Positions 26,987 through 38,897 of a stretch of DNA of 64,000 nucleotides are shown piece after piece. Both the position numbers and the translations under genes were made by a program. A model generated the notes under the pieces. The model ran no database searches, was not told the DNA's origin, and saw only the letters and a program-made list of their open reading frames with translations. Position 1 is the first letter of the stretch. Each line of letters begins with the position of its first letter. Source of the stretch: Pseudobdellovibrionaceae bacterium (GTDB lineage: Bacteria > Bdellovibrionota > Bdellovibrionia > Bdellovibrionales > Bdellovibrionaceae); NCBI GenBank assembly GCA_019637915.1, contig JAHBUV010000001.1, positions 2,512,565-2,576,564 on the forward strand, written 5' to 3'.

Positions 26987-29554
26987 ATGAAAACGCTCTA
27001 CCTTGTTGACGTCAGCTCCATGTTTTTCCGCGCCTTCTACGCCATCCGTCCGCTGACTTCGCCGGCGGGGGTGCCGGTGAACGCTGTTTACGGATTCCTG
27101 TCGATGATCGGCAAGCTCCTGAAGAGCGAAAAACCCGAGTATGTGCTGTTCGCCTACGACCGCAAAGAGCCGTCCTTCCGCAAGGACATGTACACCGAGT
27201 ACAAAGCCAACCGCACGGAAATGCCCGAGGACCTGGCGAAACAAATCCCTTACATCAAAAGACTCGCCGATCTGCTGGGCATTCCCGCCCTGGAAGTGCC
27301 GGGCTTCGAAGCGGACGACATCATCGGCGCCATGACCCGCATGGGGCGCGACAAGGGTTTCAACGTGGTCATCGTCTCGGGCGACAAGGACTTCGGCCAG
27401 CTCGTGGGGCCGGGCGTGGTGCTGTACGACACCATGAAAGAGGTGAAGTACGACGCCGCCGGCGTCAAAGAGAAATGGGGCATCGTCCCCGAGCACGTCA
27501 TCGATTATCTGGCCCTCGTGGGCGACAGCTCCGACAACATCCCCGGCGTGGCGGGCATCGGCCCGAAGGGCGCGGTGAAATTGCTCGAGCAGTTCCCCTC
27601 CTTGGAGGCGATCTACGAAAACATCGACCGCGTCGAGAGCAAAAGCGTGCGCGAGAAGCTCATCGCCTCGAAGGACAACGCCTTCCTGTCGAAAAAGCTC
27701 GTCACCATCGTCACCGAGATGGACATTCCGCAAGAGATGGACCACTACCGCCTGAAGCCCTTGCAGCGCGAAGAGCTGCGCGGTCTTTTGCACGAACTGA
27801 ATTTCCGCGCCCTGGAAAAGAGCCTGCTCGGCTCGGACGCCTCCGTCGAGGGGGCGTCGCCCCGGGAAGCGGGCGCGCCCACCACCGCGGAAGTGCCGGT
27901 GACGGCGACGGTGACCGCTGTGAATCCTTCGGCGGGGCATTCGACTTTGCCCGTGGAGAACCGCCGCGTGGAGGAACTCGCCCAAACCCTGCGGGCCGGG
28001 GCGGAGCTCTGGGGCTTTGATGACAGCCGCGGGGTCTTCCTCTCGAACGGCGAAGTCGTGTACGCCGTGGACGGCGACGTCGGCGCCCTCGGGGCGGTGA
28101 CCGATCGTCTGTCGATCCAGTGGAAAGGTTTCGACCTCAAGAAATTCTGGCATCGCATCCAGGCCGAAAAACCGCTGGGCGTCTGGGACGCCATGCTCGC
28201 CGCTTACGTCGTGGAGGCCAAAGATTGCAGCGACCTCGCCGAGGTGCTGAAAGAACACCTCGACGCCAGCTTGCCGGAATTCGCCTCGCCCTCGCAGTGG
28301 TTGGAGGCGCAGGGGGCTTTGCGCGAGACGCTGGAGGAGAAACTCCAGGAGCGCCAGGTTGAAAAAATCTACCGCGAATTTGAGCTGCCTTTGGCGGCCG
28401 TGCTTTTCAGCATGGAGAAAAAAGGCATCCGCATCGACCGCGCCCGCTTGGCCGCGCAAAGCGAGGAGCTAGCGGGTGAAATCCAGGTGCTGGAAAAAGA
28501 AGTCCACGCCTTGGCCGACGAGTCCTTCAACATCGGCAGCCCCAAACAGCTCGGGCAGATTTTATTTGAAAAGCTCGGTCTGGAAGCGACGAAAAAAACC
28601 AAGACGGGATTTTCCACCGACACCGAGGTGCTGGAGAAAATGACCCATCCCATCGCCGCCAAAGTCCTGCAGTGGCGCGAGCTTTCGAAACTGAAATCCA
28701 CTTACGTGGACGCCTTGCCGAAACTCGCCCGCGACGGTGATCGCGTGCACACGACTTTCAATCAGGCGCTGACCTCGACGGGTCGCCTGTCGAGCACCGA
28801 GCCCAATCTGCAAAACATCCCGATCCGCACGCCGCGCGGTCAGCGCGTCCGCCAGGCCTTCATCGCCGCTCCGGGGACGAAGCTCCTGTCGGTGGACTAT
28901 TCGCAGATCGAGCTGCGCATCCTCGCGCACATCTCGGAAGATCCGGGCTTGCGCCGGGCTTTCCACGAGGGTCTGGACATCCATGCCGCCACCGCGGCGG
29001 AAGTTTTCTCCGTGCCCGTGAAGGGCGTCACCGCCGAACAGCGCCGCATCGCCAAGGCCGTGAACTTCGGCATCGCCTACGGGCAAGGGGCTTTCGGTTT
29101 GGCGGAAGTGCTGGGCATTCCCCGCGGCGACGCCCAAAGCATCATCAAGCGTTACTTCGAGAAATTCCGCGGCGTCGAGGAGTACATCCAATCCACCATC
29201 AAGACGGCCCATGAGCGCGGTTATGTCGAAACCCTGTTCGGCCGCCGCCGCTACATCACGGAGTTGTCTTCAAAAAACCCCGCCCTGCGCAAGTTCGGGG
29301 AGCGCGCCGCCATCAACGCCCCGATTCAGGGCACGGCGAGCGACCTGGTGAAACTCGCCATGATCCGCTTGGCCGAGAACGTGCCGGTGCCGATGCTCTT
29401 GCAGGTTCACGATGAATTGATCTTCGAGGACACCGAGGCCGATCTTCGTCAATGGCAGCCGAAAATCCTCGAGATCATGGAAGGCGTGACGACCTTGTCG
29501 GTGCCGTTGCGGGCCAACGCCGCCATCGGTGACAACTGGGACGAAGCGCACTGA
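26987..29554 (+). CDS. polA: DNA polymerase I, proofreading domain degenerate
   Basis: 855 residues. An N-terminal 5'-3' exonuclease (1-290; FEADDIIGA, GDKDFGQLV and GDSSDNIPGVAGIGPKGA motifs) handles flap and primer removal. A middle domain (about 310-450) has the 3'-5' exonuclease fold remnant (WDAMLAAYVVE), but the FDTET-like Asp-x-Glu metal site is replaced by GFDDSRG, so proofreading is probably lost. The polymerase domain is complete: motif A SVDYSQIELRILAH, motif B RRIAKAVNFGIAYG, motif C LLQVHDELIFE. This is the same plan as Thermus PolA. No clear SD precedes the ATG. Confidence 0.97.
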   Translation: MKTLYLVDVSSMFFRAFYAIRPLTSPAGVPVNAVYGFLSMIGKLLKSEKPEYVLFAYDRKEPSFRKDMYTEYKANRTEMPEDLAKQIPYIKRLADLLGIPALEVPGFEADDIIGAMTRMGRDKGFNVVIVSGDKDFGQLVGPGVVLYDTMKEVKYDAAGVKEKWGIVPEHVIDYLALVGDSSDNIPGVAGIGPKGAVKLLEQFPSLEAIYENIDRVESKSVREKLIASKDNAFLSKKLVTIVTEMDIPQEMDHYRLKPLQREELRGLLHELNFRALEKSLLGSDASVEGASPREAGAPTTAEVPVTATVTAVNPSAGHSTLPVENRRVEELAQTLRAGAELWGFDDSRGVFLSNGEVVYAVDGDVGALGAVTDRLSIQWKGFDLKKFWHRIQAEKPLGVWDAMLAAYVVEAKDCSDLAEVLKEHLDASLPEFASPSQWLEAQGALRETLEEKLQERQVEKIYREFELPLAAVLFSMEKKGIRIDRARLAAQSEELAGEIQVLEKEVHALADESFNIGSPKQLGQILFEKLGLEATKKTKTGFSTDTEVLEKMTHPIAAKVLQWRELSKLKSTYVDALPKLARDGDRVHTTFNQALTSTGRLSSTEPNLQNIPIRTPRGQRVRQAFIAAPGTKLLSVDYSQIELRILAHISEDPGLRRAFHEGLDIHAATAAEVFSVPVKGVTAEQRRIAKAVNFGIAYGQGAFGLAEVLGIPRGDAQSIIKRYFEKFRGVEEYIQSTIKTAHERGYVETLFGRRRYITELSSKNPALRKFGERAAINAPIQGTASDLVKLAMIRLAENVPVPMLLQVHDELIFEDTEADLRQWQPKILEIMEGVTTLSVPLRANAAIGDNWDEAH

Positions 29555-29570
29555 CGGAGCGGCGCGCCTT

Positions 29571-30125
29571 CTATTCGGTTTCCCAGCCGACGACGCGCCC
29601 GCCCTCGAAGTAGACGGTGCGGCGCTCTTGTTTATAGCCGTCCGGGCTCGAGATGTAGCGCATGTATCTCCAACGCTCGTTTTTGTAGAGCGGATTGCCG
29701 GAGGCTTCGACGGTCTGCGGATCGCCCCAGGATTTTTTCACCAGGTCCATGGGCATGCCGATGCTGATGTCGCCGCTGTCGACCACAGAGCGCAAGCGAT
29801 CCTGAGAACTTTGCGAGCGGCGCCACAGATTGTTCTGATTGATCCAATCCTGGCGCTCCGTCATCGAGGGCAGGGACAAAAAGGCGATCTTTTCCGCGTC
29901 GTTTTCCAGCCAGGGGAGGATCTTGGAGTACTGCTCTTTCTCCCGAGTCGATTGCAGGCGGTTTTCCAGGGCGCGGACCCGCTCTTTGTCGCTGAGGGGC
30001 GGGGTCGCGCTGAAGCGGCCGGAGTTGTCGCCCGCATAACCGCTGCTGCTGGATCGGGTCAAAGACGAACAGCCCATCGACAAAACGCCCATCAGCAACA
30101 AAGCCCCAGCAAAAACTGTTTTCAT
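29571..30125 (-). CDS. Lipoprotein with SmpA/OmlA-like tail
   Basis: 184 residues from the ATG at 30125, which has GGAGG 7 nt upstream. The lipoprotein signal is MKTVFAGALLLMGVLSMGC. A Ser-rich linker, a coiled-coil-like helix (DKERVRALENRLQSTREKEQYS) and a beta-rich C-terminal part follow (SIGMPMDLVKKSWGDPQTVEASG, ERWRYMRYIS, RTVYFEGGRVVGWETE). The last part resembles the BamE/SmpA type of fold, in which a helix pair is followed by a strand pair ending FxxGxVVxW. Homology is weak and function unknown. It converges on polA with only 16 nt between the stops. Confidence 0.78.
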   Translation of the reverse strand: MKTVFAGALLLMGVLSMGCSSLTRSSSSGYAGDNSGRFSATPPLSDKERVRALENRLQSTREKEQYSKILPWLENDAEKIAFLSLPSMTERQDWINQNNLWRRSQSSQDRLRSVVDSGDISIGMPMDLVKKSWGDPQTVEASGNPLYKNERWRYMRYISSPDGYKQERRTVYFEGGRVVGWETE

Positions 30126-30225
30126 CCGAGTTCCTCCGCTCTTCATTCTAGCCTCAAGATGCGCGCGGAGGAATTTTTCTTGCGGCGGACTCGGCCCGCT
30201 TCTTACAATGGTCGGAGGAGAAGCG

Positions 30226-31176
30226 GTGAACGACGGCGAAAAAGACCAGACCAAAGACCAGACAGCGGCCCCGGCAGCCGGAGGTGCCGCCGCGGCCCCT
30301 GCGCCGCCGGACGCGGAAGACGTCGTTGATTCGGCGGCTCTGGAGTCTTTGGATGAGGCCATCGCCGCCGAGGATCCCGATTTCAAGAGCGGCCTTGATC
30401 AAATGGCCACCGAAGCCTCCTCCGGCGAAGCGCAGATCGAGCTTCTCGATCTCGATCAGCTCCTGAAAGAGCAAGAGGAGAAGTCCCTCAAATCCCGTCT
30501 GCGCCGCTTGATGCGCAAGTTCCGCAACTTCATCACGGGTTTGCGAACGACCTCTCTGCACTTCCTCAAAAATGTCCTGCCCTTGCTCCTCAAAAAAGTT
30601 CTCGGGGCGGTCAAAGCCGGTCTGGGTGTTTTGCAAGAAGGTCTGCGGCAGTTCGGTTTCAAGCCCCGGGCCTTCAAGTTGAAAGTGCTGGGTTTCGCCA
30701 TCCTCTGCGGCGCCTCCGTGGCCACGTTGATGTGGGTCACCAGAACCGCCTTGCTCACCCCGAAAGACCAGCTCTTCGTGCAAAGTCTGGAGGAACTGGC
30801 TGAGGAAAAGGGCGAATTCGAACCCCAAAGGCAGGAGAACCTCTACGACTCCGTGCGGGCGGCGCAAAACATCGTGGTGACGCCGAAACTGGTGGTGAAC
30901 ATTCGTAGTTCCCCTTCGTCAGGTCCCAATCCCATGCTGGCCGCCGAACTTTACGTCGAAGGCAATTCCCCGGACGTCATCGTCGAGATCAAAGACCGTG
31001 AAGTCGAATTCCGCGACGGTTTCATGCGCACCCTCGAGGAGTTCACTTACGACGAAGTGGCCTCCCCCGAGGGCAAGCAGCGTCTTTTGGAGCGTCTGGC
31101 CCGCGAAGCCAATCGTCTGGTCACCAAGGGCCGGGTGCGGAAACTTTATTTTAAAACCATCATTCTGAAGCCTTGA
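30226..31176 (+). CDS. FliL-like membrane protein with long cytoplasmic extension
   Basis: 316 residues from the GTG at 30226, fixed by GGAGGAG 6 nt upstream. Residues 1-45 are Ala/Pro/Asp-rich and 45-155 helical and basic (KSLKSRLRRLMRKFRNF). One membrane helix follows at about 158-178 (KVLGFAILCGASVATLMWV). The last 80 residues match the FliL domain (LAAELYVEGNSPDVIVEIKDREVEFRDGF, LEEFTYDEVASPEGKQRLLERLAREANRL, VRKLYFKTIIL). FliL stabilises stators and increases torque in flagellar motors. The extension is far longer than in standard FliL (150-180 residues in all), and no flagellar genes are adjacent. Confidence 0.75.
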   Translation: MNDGEKDQTKDQTAAPAAGGAAAAPAPPDAEDVVDSAALESLDEAIAAEDPDFKSGLDQMATEASSGEAQIELLDLDQLLKEQEEKSLKSRLRRLMRKFRNFITGLRTTSLHFLKNVLPLLLKKVLGAVKAGLGVLQEGLRQFGFKPRAFKLKVLGFAILCGASVATLMWVTRTALLTPKDQLFVQSLEELAEEKGEFEPQRQENLYDSVRAAQNIVVTPKLVVNIRSSPSSGPNPMLAAELYVEGNSPDVIVEIKDREVEFRDGFMRTLEEFTYDEVASPEGKQRLLERLAREANRLVTKGRVRKLYFKTIILKP

Positions 31177-31187
31177 GTTGAGGCTTC
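31167..31187. other. Small hairpin over the FliL-like stop codon
   Basis: GAAGCCT pairs with AGGCTTC around TGAGTTG, lying between two convergent genes. No T-run follows, so it may be a weak terminator only. Confidence 0.35.
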
Positions 31188-31196
31188 CCATTGCGA

Positions 31197-32447
31197 TCAC
31201 GCCGACGGCTTGTCGTCGGTGGCTTTGAAGCTTTTCAGGTCGATGCCGTAAGAGCGGATGCGGTCATGCAGAGTGCTCTTCGGCAGGCCCAGGTCGATGG
31301 CCGTGCGCCGTTGGTTGCCTTTGTTGGCGCGCAGGCGCTTCAAGATCATCTGGCGCTCGATTTCCTGAATGACGGGCATGGGGGCCGGCGACTCGAAAGG
31401 GATGGCGTTCGGGGAGGGATCCGTGGGACCCAGCAGCTTTTCGATGTGGGACTCCTCGATGGAAGTCTTCGGGTACAGCGCCGATGCGCGGGCCACCAGG
31501 TTGCGCAATTCGCGGATGTTGCCCGGCCAGGAGTGGCGCTGCAGGCGGCGGATGGCCGCCACGGAAAAACGCACGCGCATTTTGCGGCAGAAGCTGTAAA
31601 GGATATCCTCGAAATCTTCCATGCGGTGCGCGAGCGGCGGCGGCTCGACGGCGATGACGTTCAGCCGGTAATAGAGGTCGGCGCGGAAGAGGCCGTGTTG
31701 GATTTTTTCGAGCAGGTCCTGATGGGTGGCGGCGATGATTCGCACATCGGTGCGAACGACGCGGTCCGCACCCACCGGGCGGATCTCCTCGTTTTCGAGG
31801 GCTCTCAATAATTTTGATTGCAGGCTCATGGGTAGATCGCCGATCTCATCCAGGAACAAGGTCCCGCCGCGGGCGGCTTCGAAGGCCCCTTTGCGGTCAT
31901 TGAGGGCGCCGGTGAAGCTGCCCTTGACGTGGCCGAAGAGCTCGCTTTCCACCAGGGTTTCGGTGAGGGCGCCGCAGTTGACGCTGATCAAGGGGAAGCT
32001 CCGGCGCAAAGAGCTGCGATGCAGGGCCTGGGCCAGCACGTCTTTGCCCGTTCCCGAGGGGCCGAGGAGCAAAACCGGGAATTCGCTGCGGGCAACGTTG
32101 CCCAGGGATTTCAAAGTTTCGTTCCATTCCGGACAGCGGCTCGACAGGGGGAATTGCTCTTCCTGGGCTGTCGCGCAGAAGAGCAGCTCCGTCTGACCGA
32201 GGCGGATCCAGTCGCCGTCGCGCACTTCGCTTTCCGTGACGCGCTGGCGGTTGAGCCAAGTGCCGCCGCTGCTGCGCAGGTCTTTGAGAACCCAGGAGTC
32301 ACCCCGTTGCTCAAGACGGGCATGACGATCATCGATGCCGGCGTCCTCGGCCAGGCACAGATCGCATTCCGTCGCCCGCCCCAGGGTGAACCAGGTGGAA
32401 AGGGCGAACTCACGACCGTTCGAGTGACGAAGAATGAACTGACTCAT
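31197..32447 (-). CDS. FHA-domain sigma-54 activator
   Basis: 416 residues. An FHA phosphothreonine-binding domain (about 1-95; FTLGRATECDLCLAEDAGIDDRHARL, then LKDLRSSGGTWLNRQRV) replaces the usual receiver domain. The central AAA+ domain has Walker A GPSGTGKD, the sigma-54 contact loop as GSFTGA (Ser for the usual Ala), Walker B GGTLFLDEIGDLP and the sensor WPGNIREL. A C-terminal Fis-type HTH ends the protein (NQRRTAIDLGLPKSTLHDRIRSYGI). It should therefore answer to Ser/Thr-kinase signalling and open sigma-54 promoters with the rpoN at 54287. AGGAGG precedes the ATG at 32447. Targets are not evident. Confidence 0.93.
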   Translation of the reverse strand: MSQFILRHSNGREFALSTWFTLGRATECDLCLAEDAGIDDRHARLEQRGDSWVLKDLRSSGGTWLNRQRVTESEVRDGDWIRLGQTELLFCATAQEEQFPLSSRCPEWNETLKSLGNVARSEFPVLLLGPSGTGKDVLAQALHRSSLRRSFPLISVNCGALTETLVESELFGHVKGSFTGALNDRKGAFEAARGGTLFLDEIGDLPMSLQSKLLRALENEEIRPVGADRVVRTDVRIIAATHQDLLEKIQHGLFRADLYYRLNVIAVEPPPLAHRMEDFEDILYSFCRKMRVRFSVAAIRRLQRHSWPGNIRELRNLVARASALYPKTSIEESHIEKLLGPTDPSPNAIPFESPAPMPVIQEIERQMILKRLRANKGNQRRTAIDLGLPKSTLHDRIRSYGIDLKSFKATDDKPSA

Positions 32448-32606
32448 GCAAGACCTCCTGTGGCTTGGGAATGCCGGATCGGAATCCAAAAGCGGTGCCG
32501 AAGGCGAAAAGCCCTGGAAACGGCCTAAAACAGCGCTCGGTCTTCGGATGCCTCCGGCGCTGTCCCGGATCGAGGACGGAATCCTTGATTTGAGATGCCG
32601 GCGGAC

Positions 32607-32636
32607 TTGGCAAGGGGGAAGGCCTTGGGGTAAGGT
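32607..32636 (+). promoter_or_regulatory. Candidate leaderless promoter of engB
   Basis: TTGGCA (32607-32612), 18-nt spacer, TAAGGT (32631-32636). The predicted +1 is at or next to the engB ATG (32644). Confidence 0.4.
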
Positions 32637-32643
32637 CGGCCCG

Positions 32644-33233
32644 ATGCCCTCCGCAAAATTCATCAAAAGCGCTGTTTTCCCCCATGAGTACCCCCCGGAC
32701 AAAGGGGTGGAAATCGCCATCGCCGGCCGCTCCAACGCGGGCAAGTCGTCCTTGATCAATCTCCTGACCGGCTCGCGCATCGCCAAGGTGTCGTCGACCC
32801 CCGGGAAAACCCGCCTGCTGAACTTTTTCGAAATGGCCGGCGGCAAGTACACCCTCGTGGACATGCCGGGCTATGGTTTCGCGACCCGCTCCAAAGGGGA
32901 GGTCGAAGACTGGCAAAAGATGATCGAGGCCTATCTGACCTCGCGGCAATCCCTCAAAGGCCTGATCCTGGTGATGGACAGCCGCCGCGAGTGGACCGAG
33001 GACGAGCAGATGCTGAAGAACTTCACTGACCATCGCGGCCTGCCTTTCGCCGTCGTCTACACCAAAATCGACAAACTTTCGAAAAACGAACTGCAAAAGG
33101 CTGTAGTGAAATTGAAAAAAACCTCTTTGCTGGAGACCATTTTCCCGGTGTCGGCTTTGAAGAGGCTGGGTCACATCGAGTTCGAAGAGTGGCTGTATCA
33201 ATCCTGGGTCAAACCCTTCCTGGGGAAACAGTC

Positions 33234-33237
<4 letters not shown>
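32644..33237 (+). CDS. engB: Ribosome biogenesis GTPase EngB/YsxC
   Basis: Essential-type GTPase for 50S assembly. 197 residues with the full set of G motifs: G1 GRSNAGKSS, a switch I region with SSTPGKTRLLNFF, G3 DMPGYGFA, G4 TKIDK, and G5 VSALKR. Starts with KFIKSAVFPHEYP, typical for the family. Its TGA overlaps the GTG start of kdsB (GTGA). It heads the plus-strand run engB-kdsB-pyrG-kdsD. Confidence 0.96.
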
Positions 33238-36692
<3,455 letters not shown>

Positions 36693-36693
36693 G

Positions 36694-36844
36694 GCTTGAA
36701 GCGGGCGCCTGCGTTGGGGGCGGAGGGGGCTTTTCCGCTTCGAACATGCGTTTTGGCACGCCTTTGCGTTCGCAAAGTCGCGCCAAAGCCGAACTTGCGG
36801 AAAACCCCCCTCCGCCCCCAACGCAGGCTTTTCCGTTTTCAAGC
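36694..36844. repeat. Large imperfect inverted repeat after kdsD
   Basis: Two 32-nt arms (36707-36738 and 36797-36828, 31 of 32 pairing) hold a G-run/C-run core (GCGTTGGGGGCGGAGGGGG). They are flanked by GCTTGAA (36694) and TTCAAGC (36838-36844). An inner TTTGGC/GCCAAA pair suggests a long cruciform or hairpin. No T-run follows. It fills most of the 281-nt gap; the remainder (36845-36973) holds the promoter region of the next gene. Confidence 0.8.
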
Positions 36845-36958
36845 GCTTGGCTGACTTCTTTTTTTTGAATTGGAAAAATTTTTGTGTCGATGTTTTGGAC
36901 GGGCTTGTAGAAAAAGCTTCGGGGCTTTGTCTTGCTCGTGGAATTCCCGTTGCGGGCG

Positions 36959-36964
36959 TATGAT
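36959..36964 (+). promoter_or_regulatory. Candidate -10 box before the 36974 lipoprotein
   Basis: TATGAT (5 of 6 to consensus), leaving a predicted leader of only about 3 nt before the ATG. The -35 is weak. Confidence 0.35.
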
Positions 36965-36973
36965 GCGCGTTCC

Positions 36974-38410
36974 ATGAAAAAATCCGCTGTTCTTTTATTG
37001 AGTCCAGTTTTGATGATGGTCCTTGCGTCTTGCGGGGACGGGAAGAAAACGGTTCTGGGCGGGGAGCGTCCCACGCCACCGCCACCGCCTTCGCGGCCGG
37101 CGCCGCCGGATGGGTTTCCTCCGGGTGGGGGAACGCCTCCTCCGCAAGGGCCGCAGGACATGGGGCCTTGGGGAGCTCCGCCGCAACAACAAGATCCGTG
37201 GGGACCACAGAACGGTCCGGGACAGCCATCCGGACCCCAAAACACTTGGCCGCCGACGGCCGGTGGCGGTGTGCCGAATGGTCCCTCGAGCGGGCCGCAG
37301 CCCGGCGGCGGTCTGCCGGGTGGGAATTTGCCGCCGATGGCGCCGCAGGGCTCTTCTGTCCAAGGTCCGCAAACTCCTCAAGCTCCGCAAGGAGGCCTGG
37401 GTGGCGGCGGGGACTTGCCGCCGCCGGCTGCTGGTGCCGCCAATGGTGGGAATTTACCACCGCGCGGGCCGTCTCCCGCTCCCAATGCCAATGGCGCTTC
37501 CCCGTGGACGCCCCCGGCCTTTCAGAATTCCCCGGCTCAGGCCTGGATGGTTCACAATGTCGAACCTCTTCTGCAGAGTCTCGGTCGTTCGCAGCCTTCG
37601 CCGCGCATGATGTCCTCCCGCGTGCGTTTGACTTTGGCTCTCGGGTATTTCAACTACGACGCCAAAGACGGCAGTTCCATGATTTACCAAGGGCAGAATT
37701 ACGGTCGTTACGCGGCCGTGGATCCTTTCTTGCGCTCTCTCGTGCATCAAGTGTTGACCCGCCCCTGCGCGAATTCTTTTTTGCAGATTTGCGGTTTCCG
37801 CGCCGTTCATTTTGATGACGTTGAGGTGCTTTATCAGCGCACCGTGGGCAACGGCCTCTTTCCGGAGATCCGCGTGCTGTCAGGGGCCCTCACGCCCCGT
37901 CACACGGTGAACACCGGCGAGCGCGCTGTCGAGCAAAGAGCCCGGGCGCAAAAGGCCGAGCGCTCATTCAACGCTTCGTTCGCCGATTCGGATCTGGTCA
38001 TTTACGTTGGTCACTCACGCGAAGGCGGCGGACCGGATTTCGCGCCGCCGCGTTTGAAAAACGGCCGGGTGGATTACTCGTCCTATCAAAAGGCCCGCGT
38101 GGGTTCGCGACTGCTGATGGAGTCCTTGCGCTCATCGCAACGCAAGGCGCGCGCCTTGGCTTTGCTCTCTTGTGACACGACGGAGCATTTTTTGAATGAA
38201 GTGAGCCAAGTGGGCACGGCCAGTCGCATGGAAGTGGTCCTCACCCGCGGCAATGTGCATGCGGAGGATCAGACGGCGGGAGCCTTAGCGGCCCTGGATC
38301 TCTTTCTTCGCCAAGGTTCGTTGAGTGGTTTGAGCCAGTTCGTCGCGGCTTCGCAGGTTTTGTCCCAGTCCATGCAACCGGTGAATACGCCGGGCATGTC
38401 GCGCCGCTAG
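36974..38410 (+). CDS. Pro/Gly-rich lipoprotein with candidate clan-CD-like peptidase domain
   Basis: 478 residues. Lipoprotein signal MKKSAVLLLSPVLMMVLASC. Residues about 30-190 are a Pro/Gly/Gln linker (PPPPPSRPAPPDGFPPGGG and similar). Residues about 195-478 are a globular alpha/beta domain: RVRLTLALGYFNYDAKDG, then DSDLVIYVGHSREGG (H347) and RALALLSCDTTEHF (C400). A strand-His followed 53 residues later by a strand-Cys is the layout of clan CD cysteine peptidases (caspase, gingipain, clostripain), though the usual HG is HS here. Peptidase activity is a hypothesis. Neighbouring exported proteins include a subtilase. Confidence 0.68.
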   Translation: MKKSAVLLLSPVLMMVLASCGDGKKTVLGGERPTPPPPPSRPAPPDGFPPGGGTPPPQGPQDMGPWGAPPQQQDPWGPQNGPGQPSGPQNTWPPTAGGGVPNGPSSGPQPGGGLPGGNLPPMAPQGSSVQGPQTPQAPQGGLGGGGDLPPPAAGAANGGNLPPRGPSPAPNANGASPWTPPAFQNSPAQAWMVHNVEPLLQSLGRSQPSPRMMSSRVRLTLALGYFNYDAKDGSSMIYQGQNYGRYAAVDPFLRSLVHQVLTRPCANSFLQICGFRAVHFDDVEVLYQRTVGNGLFPEIRVLSGALTPRHTVNTGERAVEQRARAQKAERSFNASFADSDLVIYVGHSREGGGPDFAPPRLKNGRVDYSSYQKARVGSRLLMESLRSSQRKARALALLSCDTTEHFLNEVSQVGTASRMEVVLTRGNVHAEDQTAGALAALDLFLRQGSLSGLSQFVAASQVLSQSMQPVNTPGMSRR

Positions 38411-38435
38411 ATTGCTGCTGATTTCACGTTTTTGA

Positions 38436-38465
38436 TTGCGAAGCGTTCCGCGCGCTCGCTAGGCT
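38436..38465 (+). promoter_or_regulatory. Candidate sigma-70 promoter before the 38487 gene
   Basis: TTGCGA (38436-38441), 18-nt spacer, TAGGCT (38460-38465). This leaves a leader of about 15 nt that holds the GGAAGGGGGA ribosome site. Confidence 0.35.
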
Positions 38466-38486
38466 TGTCCCCCGGAAGGGGGACTT

Positions 38487-38897
38487 GTGAATTCATTTCA
38501 AATTTCCATCATGAAGGTCTTGCTGAGTGGGGCTTGTTTCTCCATCGGCGCGACGGCGTTGGCCGAGACCTGCGAAAATGATTGGTCCGTGCTCTCGAAA
38601 AAAGAAGGCTCTTTCCTGAGCCTGACGGTGCGCGAGAAGGGCACGAAAGGCCCGGCTTGTGATCTCGTCGTCCGCGAACTCCATTACATCGAAGGCCTGC
38701 GCGTTTTGTCGCTCTCCGTGTCGCCGGTGACATTTTGTCCTTTGGACGCCGTGGCGGAACGGGAAGCGCGCCTGCAATGGCAGCTTCCCTTCGGTTTGCG
38801 CACGGAAGGAGTGATTCGTCTCGTGGTGAATGGTGAGGTGGCCGGTAACGTCCTCCTTCGGTCCGACAACGTTGTTTTTGATGGAGCTTGCCGATGA
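38487..38897 (+). CDS. Small exported protein coupled to a subtilase
   Basis: 136 residues from a GTG at 38487 behind a GGAAGGGGGA site; an ATG at 38511 lacks an SD. Signal peptide ends ATALA. The mature part is about 110 residues, beta-rich, with four cysteines (ETCEND, PACDL, TFCPLD, DGACR), probably two disulfides. No family recognised. Its stop overlaps the subtilase ATG (ATGA), so a role as inhibitor, chaperone or partner of the protease is plausible but unproven. Confidence 0.68.
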   Translation: MNSFQISIMKVLLSGACFSIGATALAETCENDWSVLSKKEGSFLSLTVREKGTKGPACDLVVRELHYIEGLRVLSLSVSPVTFCPLDAVAEREARLQWQLPFGLRTEGVIRLVVNGEVAGNVLLRSDNVVFDGACR

